A DNA stretch of 64,000 bases, taken from contig JAWQEG010001395.1 in the NCBI GenBank assembly GCA_033782935.1, forward strand, positions 1,582,501 to 1,646,500, written 5' to 3'. Below the pieces are notes generated by a model. That model searched no databases. It worked only from the letters and a program-made list of their open reading frames with translations, and had not been told where the DNA came from. The stretch is from Petrolisthes cinctipes (taxonomy: Eukaryota > Arthropoda > Malacostraca > Decapoda > Porcellanidae). Shown piece after piece: positions 40,353 to 52,580 of the stretch. Each line of letters starts with the position of its first letter. Position 1 is the first letter of the stretch. The position numbers and the translations under genes are program-made.

Positions 40353-42713
40353 CTATATATATTCCAATATATGGTAGTCTGAGAAGCAGTTTCCAGGGCA
40401 TAACGGCACACAACATTCCTTGCACCAGAAGCGAGTTTCCTTGGACTTCTGGGGGTGACGTGTTGTGTGCCTGCAAACATAGCAGCGACGAGAGCCTGGA
40501 CGTCCTGACGGCAACGGTGGCAGATTAGTAAGGTAGTGGCGAGCCATATAGCCACTCTGCTGCAACCTGTCAGGCCGTTGTGCCGCTGCCTGTCTGCCTT
40601 GCTGTGGTTGCACAGTGCTGAACCTCTCCAGGAGCTGAGATATCAACTCTAGCTCCAATTCCCGGAGTGCCAACTTGGAGTCAGGGTGATGCTGGAGGTA
40701 GAGTATATAACAGTTCAGCACTGTGACATCAAGAAGGTGGAAGAAAGCCTTCTTGTACCACTTACAAGTTTTTCTCAGACAATCGATGGAACTCACCATC
40801 ATGTCTGACTTATCGACGAGTCTCATATTGATGTTATAATCGAGCACAGCATCAGGCTTGTAGATGGTATCACCTGTGCCGCGCTCAGTCTTCCCAGATT
40901 CCTGCATCACGCCCCTGTTCACGGTGGTGAGCATATTGACGGGGCGTTTATCGTGCCATTTGATGGCCAGCATGTTCCCACATTTCTTTTTGATGCAGTC
41001 GCCCCTCCGGGTGAGAGGGAATGCTGGCCACCCCTTCCTGTTGACACGAATAGTTCCGCAGGATCCTGTTTGGTGCTGCAGGAGAAACTGGCTAAGTGCT
41101 GGAGAGGTGTAATAGTTATCAGTGTACAGGATGTGGTTGTTGTCAAGGTAATCCCCCATGAGTGCCTTGACAACACTCCCGCTGAAGCCAAGAGGGTCGT
41201 CGGCCGGGACATCCACATCCGTACCTGAATAGAGTATAAAATCCAACACATAGCCAGTCTTACAGTCGCAGATGACATAGAATTTGATGCCAAATCTATG
41301 CCTCTTTGACGGGATGTACTGGATGAAGGACAGTCTTCCCCTGAACAGCACCAGAGACTCGTCGATAACCACTTTCTGGAATGGTCGAAAAAATGCTCGT
41401 ATTTTCTCCTGGTGGATAGACATTACTGGCCTAATTTTCCACAGCCTGTCGTTCGGGTGTGGACCCATGTTGGGGGCGAAGTGCAGGTAGGACAAAATGT
41501 CCCTATATCTGTCCCTGGACATGTATTTCCCGAACGCAGGTGTGGATATCAGGGCGTGTGTGCTCCAGAAGTCCTTGAGGCGATGTTTCTTGACATGAGG
41601 CATCATCATGGTCAAAGCTAACCACCCATACAACTCAGCAATATCGACGTCAGCCCATTGCAACATCTTACTATGTTCCCTGCCTGGTCTATTGCTGAGT
41701 TGCACAGAGAGTTGTTTGAAGGTGATTATCTCCTGCATCATGTAAGTCATCAATATTATATCAAAAAAGGCAGTGAAATAATCTAATATTGATGACCTCT
41801 GACGACAGGGAAATGCGGCCTGTATACCTGAATGACTGTCGTCAAAGGCAGGTATATCAGGCGCAAATTCATCGCAATCCGTCCACACATAGGGATCAGC
41901 GGGTCTATGACGAGGTGCGCCGCGTTGCTGTCGTTGTTGGCGTTGTTGTTGTGGTGGTGGTGGTGGTGGTGGTGCAGCGGTACCAGGGGCAGGCGAGAGT
42001 GAGTCGTCAGGCACGAGAGGAGAGGGAGAGTGTGGTGGTGGGGGAGGTGGCGTCAGGTCACGGGGGGGCGGGCTATCAGGGTCAACAGTAGGGGAGAGAT
42101 AAGCTGCCTTTGTCCTCTTCCCCCTTCCTTTACCCTTCCCTCTTACTCCTACTCTCCTCCCTCTTACCACCACTGGTTGCGACGCATCCTCGTCCGACGA
42201 GGAAGACGAAAAATCTAACCTCCTCCTCGGCCTCTTGCCCATGGGAGTGGAGACGTAGCGAGGTTTGGAGGTTGAAGCAGGAGTAGACCTCTTCCTGCCT
42301 CCCACGCCAGATGTTGTAGGAATGGGAGACAAGAGAGTGTCTCCCAAACTACCTCCCACCCCACTGGTGGACGGAATTGCAACAGGGGCTGTAACCTCTG
42401 ACACATCATGCAAGGCTGAAGTTGAAGGAAGAGCTGTGATGGAAGTCACCGCTACACAGGCATCTTCCTCAGTTGATTCGTCAGCTTGCCATTCAGTATC
42501 AGAGTAGCTGTCCAGGTCGTCACTCCCATATGAAAGGTCTGCCAGATTCTCCAATTCCCGCCCTATTGCAGAATCTGACAACCTTGCAGGTGCATGACGC
42601 AATCTAGCTGGTTGCACCCGCGGAGTGGAGGTTACAGGAGCGGGTGCGCCTGGCAGCGTGGTAGGATGCACCGAATCGAACGAGCCCGTATTTTCTTCAC
42701 TACGCCCAGCCAT
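40353..42713 (-). CDS. piggyBac transposase, copy 1
   Basis: 786 residues from MAGRSEEN (frame open 35 codons further upstream; this ATG is chosen because acidic N-terminal domains of piggyBac proteins begin this way). N-terminal half: acidic, then a basic GKRPRRRLDFSSSSSDED patch and a Pro/Gln-rich stretch. The DDE-like core has HRLKDFWSTHALISTPAFGK, VVIDESLVLFRGR (first Asp), ILYTDNYYTSP (second Asp) and NMRLVDKSDMMVSS (third Asp). The C-terminus has a Cys-rich RING/PHD-like module (RRCYVCRHTT, FWCKECCVPLCPGNCFSDYH) used in other piggyBac proteins for end binding. No stop or frameshift. Confidence 0.95.
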   Translation of the reverse strand: MAGRSEENTGSFDSVHPTTLPGAPAPVTSTPRVQPARLRHAPARLSDSAIGRELENLADLSYGSDDLDSYSDTEWQADESTEEDACVAVTSITALPSTSALHDVSEVTAPVAIPSTSGVGGSLGDTLLSPIPTTSGVGGRKRSTPASTSKPRYVSTPMGKRPRRRLDFSSSSSDEDASQPVVVRGRRVGVRGKGKGRGKRTKAAYLSPTVDPDSPPPRDLTPPPPPPHSPSPLVPDDSLSPAPGTAAPPPPPPPQQQRQQRQQRGAPRHRPADPYVWTDCDEFAPDIPAFDDSHSGIQAAFPCRQRSSILDYFTAFFDIILMTYMMQEIITFKQLSVQLSNRPGREHSKMLQWADVDIAELYGWLALTMMMPHVKKHRLKDFWSTHALISTPAFGKYMSRDRYRDILSYLHFAPNMGPHPNDRLWKIRPVMSIHQEKIRAFFRPFQKVVIDESLVLFRGRLSFIQYIPSKRHRFGIKFYVICDCKTGYVLDFILYSGTDVDVPADDPLGFSGSVVKALMGDYLDNNHILYTDNYYTSPALSQFLLQHQTGSCGTIRVNRKGWPAFPLTRRGDCIKKKCGNMLAIKWHDKRPVNMLTTVNRGVMQESGKTERGTGDTIYKPDAVLDYNINMRLVDKSDMMVSSIDCLRKTCKWYKKAFFHLLDVTVLNCYILYLQHHPDSKLALRELELELISQLLERFSTVQPQQGRQAAAQRPDRLQQSGYMARHYLTNLPPLPSGRPGSRRCYVCRHTTRHPQKSKETRFWCKECCVPLCPGNCFSDYHILEYI

Positions 42714-42830
42714 TGTCACGGTCAAGCACACACTGATTGAATGTGGGGATGAAAAGGTCTGGTGGTGAAGTATAGCCAGATCAAAAAAAATCCCGACAAA
42801 TTTGGCGTTTTTCCCCATAAATTACCAAAA

Positions 42831-42890
42831 GCGGGATTTCCCGCTGCCCGGCCTCTGTCGACCGAGCGGGAAATCCCGCTGCCCGGACTC
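42831..42890. promoter_or_regulatory. piggyBac copy 1: right subterminal palindromic modules (2)
   Basis: GCGGGATTTCCCGC then GCCCGGCCTCTGTCGACC, and GCGGGAAATCCCGC then GCCCGGACTCTGGGG. Likely transposase binding sites; the left end has a related CCGGGTATTTCCCGG at about 39534-39548. Confidence 0.6.
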
Positions 42891-42899
42891 TGGGGTTAA

Positions 42900-44299
42900 T
42901 TAAAATTGCATGTATAACTGAAGTGTATAATTATATAGGATGTTAAGATAGTCAGTGTAGGGCATTCGGACTAGTGTGTGTGTGTGTATGTTGGGGGCGC
43001 GGAGGAATACGTAACACCAGCCAGCCAGCTAGCCACTGCCATAGCCGTACAGCCAGAATTCAGATCGGCTTCATACCCTCCACGAGTGGTCACACACACG
43101 TTGTTGCTCGTCCTTGGTCTCTCTCCTATCTCGTCCTTTGTCTCGTTGACGAAGAGATAGCCTGAAGTCGAATAAGTTCGATAATATACCAGTATTTACA
43201 AGGCTTCAAGGCTATTATTAACCGGTTGATAAATAAGATAGGGAGAGGTAACCGGCTTTCTCTACGAGGCTGGTAGAGGCTGTCTTAGAGTCTACGTCAT
43301 ACCCAAGTTAAGGATTGAATTTACGAGTGATACAGTGTGAATTGACATTGAAAAATTACAACAGGTTTGAAGACAATCTTTAACTGAAGTCTATGAAGCG
43401 ATCTGAAGTTATAGATATTCCGAACTCTAAGTGTTAGTTTGAATTTGAGCATTAATTAAAGTAATTGAGTAGGAAGGTCTTGAAGTAGCACATAATAATA
43501 ATTAATTACAGTGTTAGTCTTGCTTAATCATTGAATTAACGTAAGATAGGATTATCGTAAGAATTCCGTAAGAAAAATCGCAGGAATAATCAAAAGAGGA
43601 TAAGCGAGGATTAGCGAAGTCCGTTACGAAACCGTTAAGGAAAACGAGTACCGTATTTATCGATTTATTGCGATATAATTAGCTAGCTAGTATTACAATT
43701 CGTGTGAAAGTGTATGTGTGTGGAATTAATTTATTAATTGTTTAAATAATTGTTGGGTTTGACTGAGATTAATAAATATAGTAAAATAATGTAATTTGGT
43801 TGTTTCCGTTACACCTACGTTCTGCTACTACCATAATAATGCATATATAACGAAAACGAACCCTATAAATTAAATTACTTGTTGACGAAAGTTGGAAGAT
43901 AAAGGAGATAGATTAAATCTCTACAGACGACCGTTAAGCCAACACAGCGAACGTCCATAATATTGTAAGTCCGGGATGCATATTATCCAAGTCTGGTGGG
44001 CTACTGCTTACTGGCGGTTGGAAGGAGAATAACGTTTGGGTTATAACGATAAAACCAACCATGGGATAATCTTTGAAATAGTTTCATTCTCTTTCCCAGC
44101 TTATTTTATCTCATATAATCTGAACCTAACCTGACCTAACCTAACCTAACCTAACCTAAACTGGACCTAACCTTAACCTAACCAAATCAAGCACTGACAT
44201 ATACCCTTCCAGACTTGGATAATATGCGTCCGGGATCAGGTAAGAATAATTACCAGTAATAATCTTAAATTTTCATTTCTAACATATCCAACATGCCCG
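42900..44299. other. Right part of the 5.2-kb insertion in LINE E
   Basis: AT-rich, non-coding. Includes AATAAATATAG near 43768 and GTTACA near 43811, a possible LTR 3' end, and the telomere-like tract at 44123-44183. No open frame of note. The insertion ends by about 44300, where LINE E resumes. Confidence 0.45.
44123..44183 (+). repeat. Interstitial telomere-like (CCTAA)n tract
   Basis: About 11 units of CCTAA with a few variants (CCTGA, CCTTAA) over 61 bp; the complement TTAGG is the telomere repeat of most arthropods. Confidence 0.8.
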
Positions 44300-45560
44300 T
44301 CACACACAGGGCGTTTGGGAAAGTGGCCAGAAGTGTTAGGGAGATAGTTGAGAGCAGCAGAGTGAAGCATATCAGGGAAATAGGTTACAGCCTCATCAGA
44401 GCAAGTAAAATCTGCAACAGAAGAGAACGGAGAAGTAAACTTTAAAAAAAACTGCCAGTCAGCCTTCTCTAATCTCCACCAAGGAAGGCAAGGCTGCGGT
44501 TCGTACCTATTATTTTCTAGGAGTATAGGAAAGTGGTCACTGTTATATAAATCGGACAACACATTCAAAGTTAAATCTAATAATGCACTGGGTGAGCAGA
44601 GGGAAATATCATCGGCTGTAAAAGTCCCAGTAGGGCTATGAAAATGTGTCATATCTCCCATCTTTAAAACCTCTAATCCTTCATCCTCAATAAAAGAAGC
44701 CAATAAAACACCCCTAGGATTAACCGTACTCTCACCCCACAGAGGATGACGACCATTGAAATCACCCAATAAAATAAAGGGAGAGGGAAGGTCTGTTACA
44801 AAATGGATGAGATCACCCCTCTCAACTGTAACACTGGGAGGAAGATATAGACTGCACACCGTGTAGGGGCGGTTCTAGAAAAACTTTAACTGCAACAGCC
44901 TGGAGCGGAGTGTCAAGCTCCAGGCTCCCGCATGGAACATCGTGTCGAACTAGGATTGCAGAGCCACCATGGTGACCCTGCCCTTCAAATGAATTGAAAT
45001 AAAATTTATAGTATACAAGAGGATTTGCAGGAAAAGGATTCCCCAAGTATTGTCTCTTGGAGACAAACACACGCAGGAAAGAAGAGCCCGCAGTTCCTCC
45101 CAAGATGCACATAAGCCATGGCAATTCCACTGAAGAACATTGAACAGTGTTAAGTTTAATTACATTTTAGGGAAGCCTCACGGAGGGACTTGCCACTACC
45201 ACATTGACTAGAGGTGTTACTCAAACGACAAGTTTTATTTAATCCTGGGCCACTAGAAAAAGGACGAACCTGAAAAGTAGTACTTGGTGCAGTTATTGAA
45301 ACCTGCACACGAATTCCTGAAGCACCTGATATACAGTATTAGAAGAAAGTGAAGGGAGATGAGCAAGGATATTCTTTGAAACAACCGCATTGATATTGTA
45401 CTGTACAGTAGGCGTATCACTGACACAGGCGGGGACATCAATATCCATAATGCAGGTGGAAGAATCACTCCGCTGCTCGAGCGGAAGAGACACTGTATCT
45501 TTTGAATTCACAACAACTGAGGTATCCACATTTATTTCATTCCCTTCTGATCTCTACTAT
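44300..45560 (-). mobile_element. LINE copy E, left (5') part: ORF1 tail and endonuclease
   Basis: Minus-strand copy of the A family. 45560-45170 encodes the end of ORF1 (VQYNINAVVSKNILAHLPS and VYQVLQEFVCRF). Endonuclease follows: QWNCHGLCASWEELRALL, GQGHHGGSAILVRHDVP, LLGDFNGRHPLWGE (metal-binding) and NSDHFPILL (catalytic His). This copy keeps the glutamine before WNC that copy A has as a stop. Homology stops at about 44300 after HFPKRPV. Confidence 0.85.
44302..45130 (-). pseudogene. LINE E: AP-endonuclease domain
   Basis: Two overlapping open blocks (45130-44822 and 44859-44302 on the minus strand) carry the endonuclease motifs listed for copy E; one frame change near 44840 separates them. 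GDFNG and DHFPI catalytic motifs are present. The domain ends at the insertion, so no polymerase follows. Confidence 0.8.
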
Positions 45561-45805
45561 GCAGAAGAAGTGATTTCCATTGGGCCTGGCATGATACAGG
45601 TGGATCAGCCCTACTACTAGAGCAGCTTTGCCAAATGTTGTGGCTAAAAAAGTGTTACAACAGTTATTATATATCAACCCAGCACCGCGTTCCTGTATAT
45701 TCGGGTAAGGCAAAGGACTCTATCATACAGAAATGATTTTCATAGGGCAGGGCGTGAAACAGGTGGACCAGCCTCACTACTCTACAGCAGCATTGCCAAC
45801 TAATA
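45561..45805. repeat. Direct duplication of about 75 bp
   Basis: 45557-45632 (CAGAAGAAGTGATTTCCATT...) and 45725-45800 (CAGAAATGATTTTCATAGGG...) align along their length, sharing ACAGGTGGA.CAGCC and CTACTA/CTACTC blocks. Between them is unassigned sequence. Confidence 0.55.
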
Positions 45806-45870
45806 CTATTATTGTTGTTATTGTTATTATTATTATTATTATTATTGGTATTGGTATTATTATCATTATT
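45806..45870 (+). repeat. (ATT)n microsatellite, imperfect
   Basis: Trinucleotide ATT/GTT/GGT run. Confidence 0.85.
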
Positions 45871-45924
45871 ATTATAGCAGACACGGCAGGCAGGACTCTC
45901 CAGCTACAAGGTGCTTGCTACTGC

Positions 45925-46035
45925 ACAACCCTGTACTATACTAATAAATTGTTACCGTGTACAATCGAGTCTGTTCACCCCAATAGTAATGCAACCCCAT
46001 GTTCTTACAATCGGTGACTCCGGAATTCAGCTCGA
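45925..46035 (+). repeat. Possible LTR 3' end with degenerate primer-binding site
   Basis: AATAAATTGTTACC, GAGTCTGTTCACCCC and, at 46008-46025, TACAATCGGTGACTCCGG: the GGTGAC..CG word resembles the TGGTGACCCCG site used by some Gypsy elements. See the related 29867-29965. Weak. Confidence 0.35.
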
Positions 46036-46109
46036 GTACATAAGGACAAAACAACTCCACTCTACGTCTACGGCTACATCTACTCCACTCTATTTAATTA
46101 TTGTTTTTT

Positions 46110-46200
46110 TTTTTATTATTATTACTCTTATTACTATTTGATTATCATTACTATTGTTATTATTATTATTAATATTATCATTATTATTATTATTATTATT
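46110..46200 (+). repeat. (TTA)n microsatellite, imperfect
   Basis: TTA/TTG/ATA trinucleotides with a preceding T run. Confidence 0.85.
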
Positions 46201-46462
46201 CAACAACGCCCAACCCTATCCTTTTGTCCAGTTCTTCAGCGAAGATTTCCTCGGCTTTACCTTCGTCAGAAGGAACCTCCTCACCAGCACGTGCAAGAGC
46301 TGGTAGAGTTAGGGGGAAGAAGACAGAGGGTGCTACAGATCGGCGCGGTCACACAGGGGTCACCACTGCTATCGTTTAGGGATCAATTTTTTTGTACTGT
46401 GCGACTGTGAAACGGAATACTACATATTGGAATACGTCATCTATTCTGCAACCCCTTCGTTT

Positions 46463-46562
46463 CGCTACCCCATCGGCTGGCGGGAATATATTATACAGTA
46501 TATATATATCCCAACCAATCATTAATGCCGACCTCACCTTCCCGCCAGCCGAGGGAGTAGCG
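46463..46562. repeat. GC-armed hairpin with AT-rich loop
   Basis: CGCTACCCCATCGGCTGGCG at 46463 pairs with CGCCAGCCGAGGGAGTAGCG ending at 46562, arms of 24 bp with about 3 mismatches, loop of 52 bp containing TATATATAT. Confidence 0.75.
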
Positions 46563-46869
46563 TAACTTTGGATCGTGGGTGTACTAAGAATACAATAGCT
46601 ATTGACCAACCTTGCAACATCAGAAGGAAGATGAGGGAGGCCGAGCTACTCCAGCGTCCCGCAGGCATACAGAACCCCTTTGCTATGGACATATTTCCTT
46701 TCTGAAAATTCAAGAGATCATACATAGGCCTCTCCCACAAAATTAACTCATATGTGTTTCATGCTTTTACATTCATGAGCACGGGATTAATATTCAGGAC
46801 TGGAGCATTTTTTCGTTGTAGTCTCACTAGGTGAACACCTAGGGTGAAAGGTAATTTTTGAACACACAT

Positions 46870-47014
46870 TAGTTGACCGTATGGACTACATATGTACGAG
46901 AGGTAGACTGGAAGTACAGTTATGTATACTAATTTTTACTCAGGGGTTATTCCTTCCTTTCTCCCTTTACCCTGAAAGCAGTAAAGTGAAAGATCGGACC
47001 AAGTCTACTCCGCC
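46870..47014 (+). repeat. Dispersed repeat S, copy 1
   Basis: Aligns with the complement of 61640-61840: CTAATTT.T.CTCAGGG, TCCTTCCTT.C.CCC, CCCTACCCT, GATCGGA and GTCTACTCCGCCTTCA. Ends where the inverted-repeat element begins. Confidence 0.6.
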
Positions 47015-48870
<1,856 letters not shown>

Positions 48871-49892
48871 CCTACATACTCTTGTTGCTAGTTAGATATG
48901 AACCACGAATTTTCCCACGTTGGGTGTTGTAAACCATTACTATGTCGGTTTTGCATTAATAGCCTTCGTAATCGATACGTATAAAGAATTAGGTGTCCAA
49001 AGCTGAAGACTTTGGAAGGTCGAGCGGAGTTGAAAGTCGTAGGAAACTTTCCCTGAGAGTTTGATGATGATATCTGGTATTCTAGAAGGAGTTATCTTCG
49101 GACATTTTCGAAAATATGAGGAACAAAAACTGAAGTTGACCACCAGGCTAGTTTTAAATTGGTTTAAAACTTACTCCAATACTGTAGGAAGCATATATTA
49201 TATTTAAGGTCGTAATGTGTATGTGGTAACGTGGTAAAGGAGCAGCTACGCATGAGCAGAACGCAGTCTGGTTCCCTGCTTTTATTTATTTCAAAGACGG
49301 GCAAAGTAACGTAAATTAATCCCTTGTGAAAGCATATAATAACAATGAAATTCTAATCATCGCATCTCTTTGTTAAAATGGAATTTTCTGCGTGTTTTAG
49401 TAAACAAAAGGGGAATGATAAGGTAGTAATGAGTAATTATAGTCGGTTCGCTCGTATTGGTTGAGTCGGAGATCGAGACATGGGATAGTGATGAGGAGGA
49501 AGAAGGAGGCAGAGAAGCCATTACAGTTTACACCTTCTCCTCGTACAAGTACAGTCGCGGCAGATAGTTCTTGACCAGCCTGTGATGGAAAGGTGCGGCC
49601 AGCTGTTTCGAACTGTGAACATGTGCATTCGACTACCTGAAGATAGTATGGGTATAAATGTTTCTAGTTTTCTGACGCTCCTATGTTGGTCACGGCTATC
49701 CATCATTGACTGGTAAAGGACTATTTGCCGTGTCTGTAGGTGGTGACTTGGTCTCCCTTTCACAGTGATAGAATAGTGTGTGAATATTATTGGAAACAGG
49801 AAAGAGGTCCCAATATTTTATTCATAAAATAATTTGTGAGTAGAAGTATATATATAAACTAAGTAAATAATTGGTGATTTAAAGATATTAAG
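48871..49892. other. No recognised gene
   Basis: Unassigned sequence. 49520-49556 contains one isolated unit resembling the 39-bp tandem repeat at 49893. Confidence 0.4.
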
Positions 49893-50013
49893 ATTACGGT
49901 TTACACCTTTTCCTCATACAGAGATGTAACCATTACGGTCTATACCTACTCCTCGTACAGAAACGTAGCCATCACAGTCTACACCTACTCGTACAGAGAC
50001 GGCAAGATACGTG
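49893..50013 (+). repeat. 39-bp tandem repeat (3 units)
   Basis: ATTACGGTTTACACC...CCTCATACAGAGATGTAACC, ATTACGGTCTATACC...CCTCGTACAGAAACGTAGCC and ATCACAGTCTACACC...GTACAGAGACGG. A fourth unit lies at 49520. Confidence 0.85.
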
Positions 50014-50084
50014 GTCGAACCCACATATACGTACACATATGCACATATATTGGTATTACTAAGCTAGGATTTCAGTTGTGTCTA

Positions 50085-50636
50085 TCTGAGACCGCCAGAT
50101 TAGGTAGTTGGGTCGCATCCACCTGAGATCATCAGGATTAGGTATATTAGGATGCTTGTGGTAGTAGTTGTGATCCTACCATCATTTCATTTTAATTTGT
50201 TTGGGTTTGGGTATATATGTGTATTCGTGTTGTTGGGTGTAACATCGATAGAAAGTAGGAAGTGAAGAAACTTGTCTGTGATACCGTGGGGTGAGGATGA
50301 TTGAATTAAGATTGTTTGTGAGCTAATTTTGAGGGTGTTAATAACATTTCCCAGAGTAAGTAGGTGGTAATCGGGCTGGGTTACCTGCAGGGAGGCCAGC
50401 AGGTGAAGATAATAGTCCCCCTTTTAACATCTTAAAAGCCTCGGCCTGAAGAGAACCCCTCTCTTTCTTATCACACTACCATTTTTTTTATTAACATCAG
50501 AAATAGAAAGAGGGGATTTTATAAACGCTCAAGCTAGAATTTCGAGCATCACAGTGGTGGCAGCGGTGGGATTGTATTGAACGCCAAATAGCTTGTGGTA
50601 AAAAAAACAGCGTTTTAGTGGTGGCAGCGGTGGGAT
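50085..50636 (+). other. Possible LTR and primer-binding region
   Basis: GGTGGCAGCGGTGGGAT occurs twice (50553-50572 and 50617-50636 with flanking AGT). This word is typical of the sequence just after the 5' LTR of some Gypsy elements. The preceding 450 bp could be an LTR (start TGTGTCTATC near 50080, end CATCACA at 50553), but no partner LTR is in the window. Confidence 0.35.
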
Positions 50637-52018
50637 CGCTTACTAGTTTTGGTCCTCCCCTAACTTGGCCTGGTTTTGGTAATTGCTACTCCGGGGAAAT
50701 ATTCAAATTTGTGTTGGTTGGCCACAGTCAGGTGCCCTGAATGCTTGAAGTTCAGGATGTAGAGGTAAAGGTATTTAGAGCTCGCGGTGGAAAGGCAAGT
50801 TCCTTCTTTGGGGATGAAAGGTTGCACCGAGTCCTGGAATGGAAGCACAATTTGTGCATAGTATGGCTCAGGAGCAACAATTTTTGAAAAGGTATGGTGC
50901 CTATTGGACTGGCTCGGGATATAGAGAAAATTGTTAAATCTATTGAAAGGGATTGCGTCTGAATGTGTTGATCTGATTGAGCCCCGAGTATACCCCACGG
51001 GAATTCCCATTTGTCCGGCAGGCTATAAGACCATACAGGATGCAGTTAATAATAAAATTAAACATTCAATAAGAAGACCAGTAGTTCACTTTAATACTTA
51101 ACCTTTTGTAAATGCCCTAGCCAGTGATGGAGTACATTCCAATGATGAAGGGAAAAGTCTAATAGAAATGAAATTGAAGACAGTTATTGTGAGCCACAAG
51201 GAGAAAAGCAGAAGAGTAAAAATTATAGTAAAGATTAAATTTAACTTAAATTAAAGTTAAAGATTAAAGTTAAATTATATTTAGAGATTAAAGTTAAATT
51301 AAATTAAAAAATTGAAGCAAAAATTTTGGACTCAACTTGGGAAGAAATATTTTCACAGAGGGGAGGACAGAAAGTAACAGAGAATGTATCATCTAGAGAT
51401 GACCCGATATATCGATTACAGCAGGAGATTAAGGAGCTATGTAATGAGCTAGGGCTAGCTAACCGAGTGAAATCTCCTACTCGGCAGATTATGAAAGTCC
51501 TTTACCAGTAGTGAAGATGGAACAAGAGTTAAAAATTAATAGGGATGAGTTGGGATTACACCGTCCCCTCTGCTCAGTTATACCCTCACAACAGAATTTT
51601 TCCACGGTAGGTACACTCTACAAGATTTCCACCTGGACCACTCCCTCACTTGGCTTGGCTAATGTGGCAACAGCACTTCGCTTGTGTGAGCTCATGTGCA
51701 TATACAACACAACATTTCGAATCGGCAAAACTTCATCTTTCGTATTCGGGTAGGAGAAAGGGGGAGGGAGACAGACGGATTGGTGGGTGGAAGGAGGGGT
51801 GGTGGTGCAGAGAAGAGGAGTCACATGTGCTAATGCAACATTACATCCATTTTAATATATTTATAATCATATTAATAATGTGTTATCCCCAAGTAATACA
51901 AAATTTATTAACATATATTCATATTTGCAGACACACCTGACTACACACTTGGACACCAAACTTAGTTTACTTCATCTCTCATTACAGACAACAAGCAACC
52001 TGCTCTATCTCCTCCTTT
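50637..52018. other. No recognised gene; perhaps decayed retroelement interior
   Basis: Short open stretches (for example 51326-51511, with a Glu-rich IYRLQQEIKELCNELGLANR) lie downstream of the putative LTR and could be gag remnants, but nothing is diagnostic. 51220-51310 is a TTAAA-rich direct-repeat stretch. Confidence 0.3.
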
Positions 52019-52300
52019 CTCTCTCTCTCTCTCTCTTGCTTCTCAGTACATACACACACTATCACTCTAGCACCTCCTTTTTCTCGTTCTCTCTTGCTAT
52101 TCAGTATACACACACACACACAATCACTCTAGCACCACGTTTTTTTTTTTCTCTCTCTCTCTCTTGCTATTCAGTATACACACACACACACACACACTAT
52201 CACTCTAGCACCACGTTTTTTTTTCTCTCTCTCTCTTGCTATTCAGTATACACACACACACACACTATCACTCTAGCACCTCGTATCTCTTTCTCTATCT
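52019..52300 (+). repeat. Compound minisatellite (about 70-bp unit, 4 copies)
   Basis: Each unit has a CT run, TTGCTATTCAGTATA, an AC run and ATCACTCTAGCACC; run lengths vary between units. Confidence 0.9.
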
Positions 52301-52312
52301 CTTGCTTTACAG

Positions 52313-52494
52313 CCCCGTAGGGTTGTATTGCCTGCATTAATGATGTGGCATACTTCGGCCCCAGCCATTAGCTTTTAGTTCTTCAACTGTCCCTCACTTC
52401 TTTCTATTTCATTCCTGCTTGCTGTCACACCTCTCTATTACCTTTTTCTGGCGCTATATGACCTTGCTGTTGCGGCTCCTAATATCAATCAATC
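52313..52494 (+). repeat. Retroelement-tail repeat (family T), copy 3
   Basis: Plus-strand copy ending GGCGCTATATGACC, TTGCTGTTGCGGCTCC and AATCAATC. Aligns with copies at 10.4, 32.4 and 61.0 kb. Confidence 0.8.
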
Positions 52495-52507
52495 TTGTTT
52501 CTCAGTA

Positions 52508-52541
52508 CACTCACACACACACACACACACACACACACATT
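52508..52541 (+). repeat. (AC)n microsatellite
   Basis: TCACACAC...ACATTATC run following the family T copy. Confidence 0.9.
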
Positions 52542-52580
52542 ATCAGGTTTGGTACAAAACCCTGACGTTGCATATTATCT

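Larger units (their letters stand above)
39459..42895 (-). mobile_element. piggyBac element, copy 1 (intact)
   Basis: A 3,437-bp element flanked by TTAA (39455-39458 and 42896-42899), the hallmark target duplication of piggyBac. Ends are CCCCTCCGGGACGGGGCAAG on the left and, read inward, CCCCAGAGTCCGGGCAGCGG on the right. The left subterminal region has two tandem 81-83-bp units plus a partial one (about 40093-40300); the right has two palindromic GCGGGATTTCCCGC-type modules (42831-42890). One intact transposase gene on the minus strand. Confidence 0.95.

Noticed and set aside
39099..43816. A single 1.26-kb LTR split by piggyBac (TGTCACGAG to GTTACA)
   Set aside because: No matching target duplication at those ends and the insertion continues to about 44300; left as an unresolved composite.
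49521..49763. Minus-strand 80-codon frame as a possible fifth receptor exon (FHHRLVK resembles FHQRLVR)
   Set aside because: It overlaps a unit of the 39-bp tandem repeat and has no convincing splice borders.
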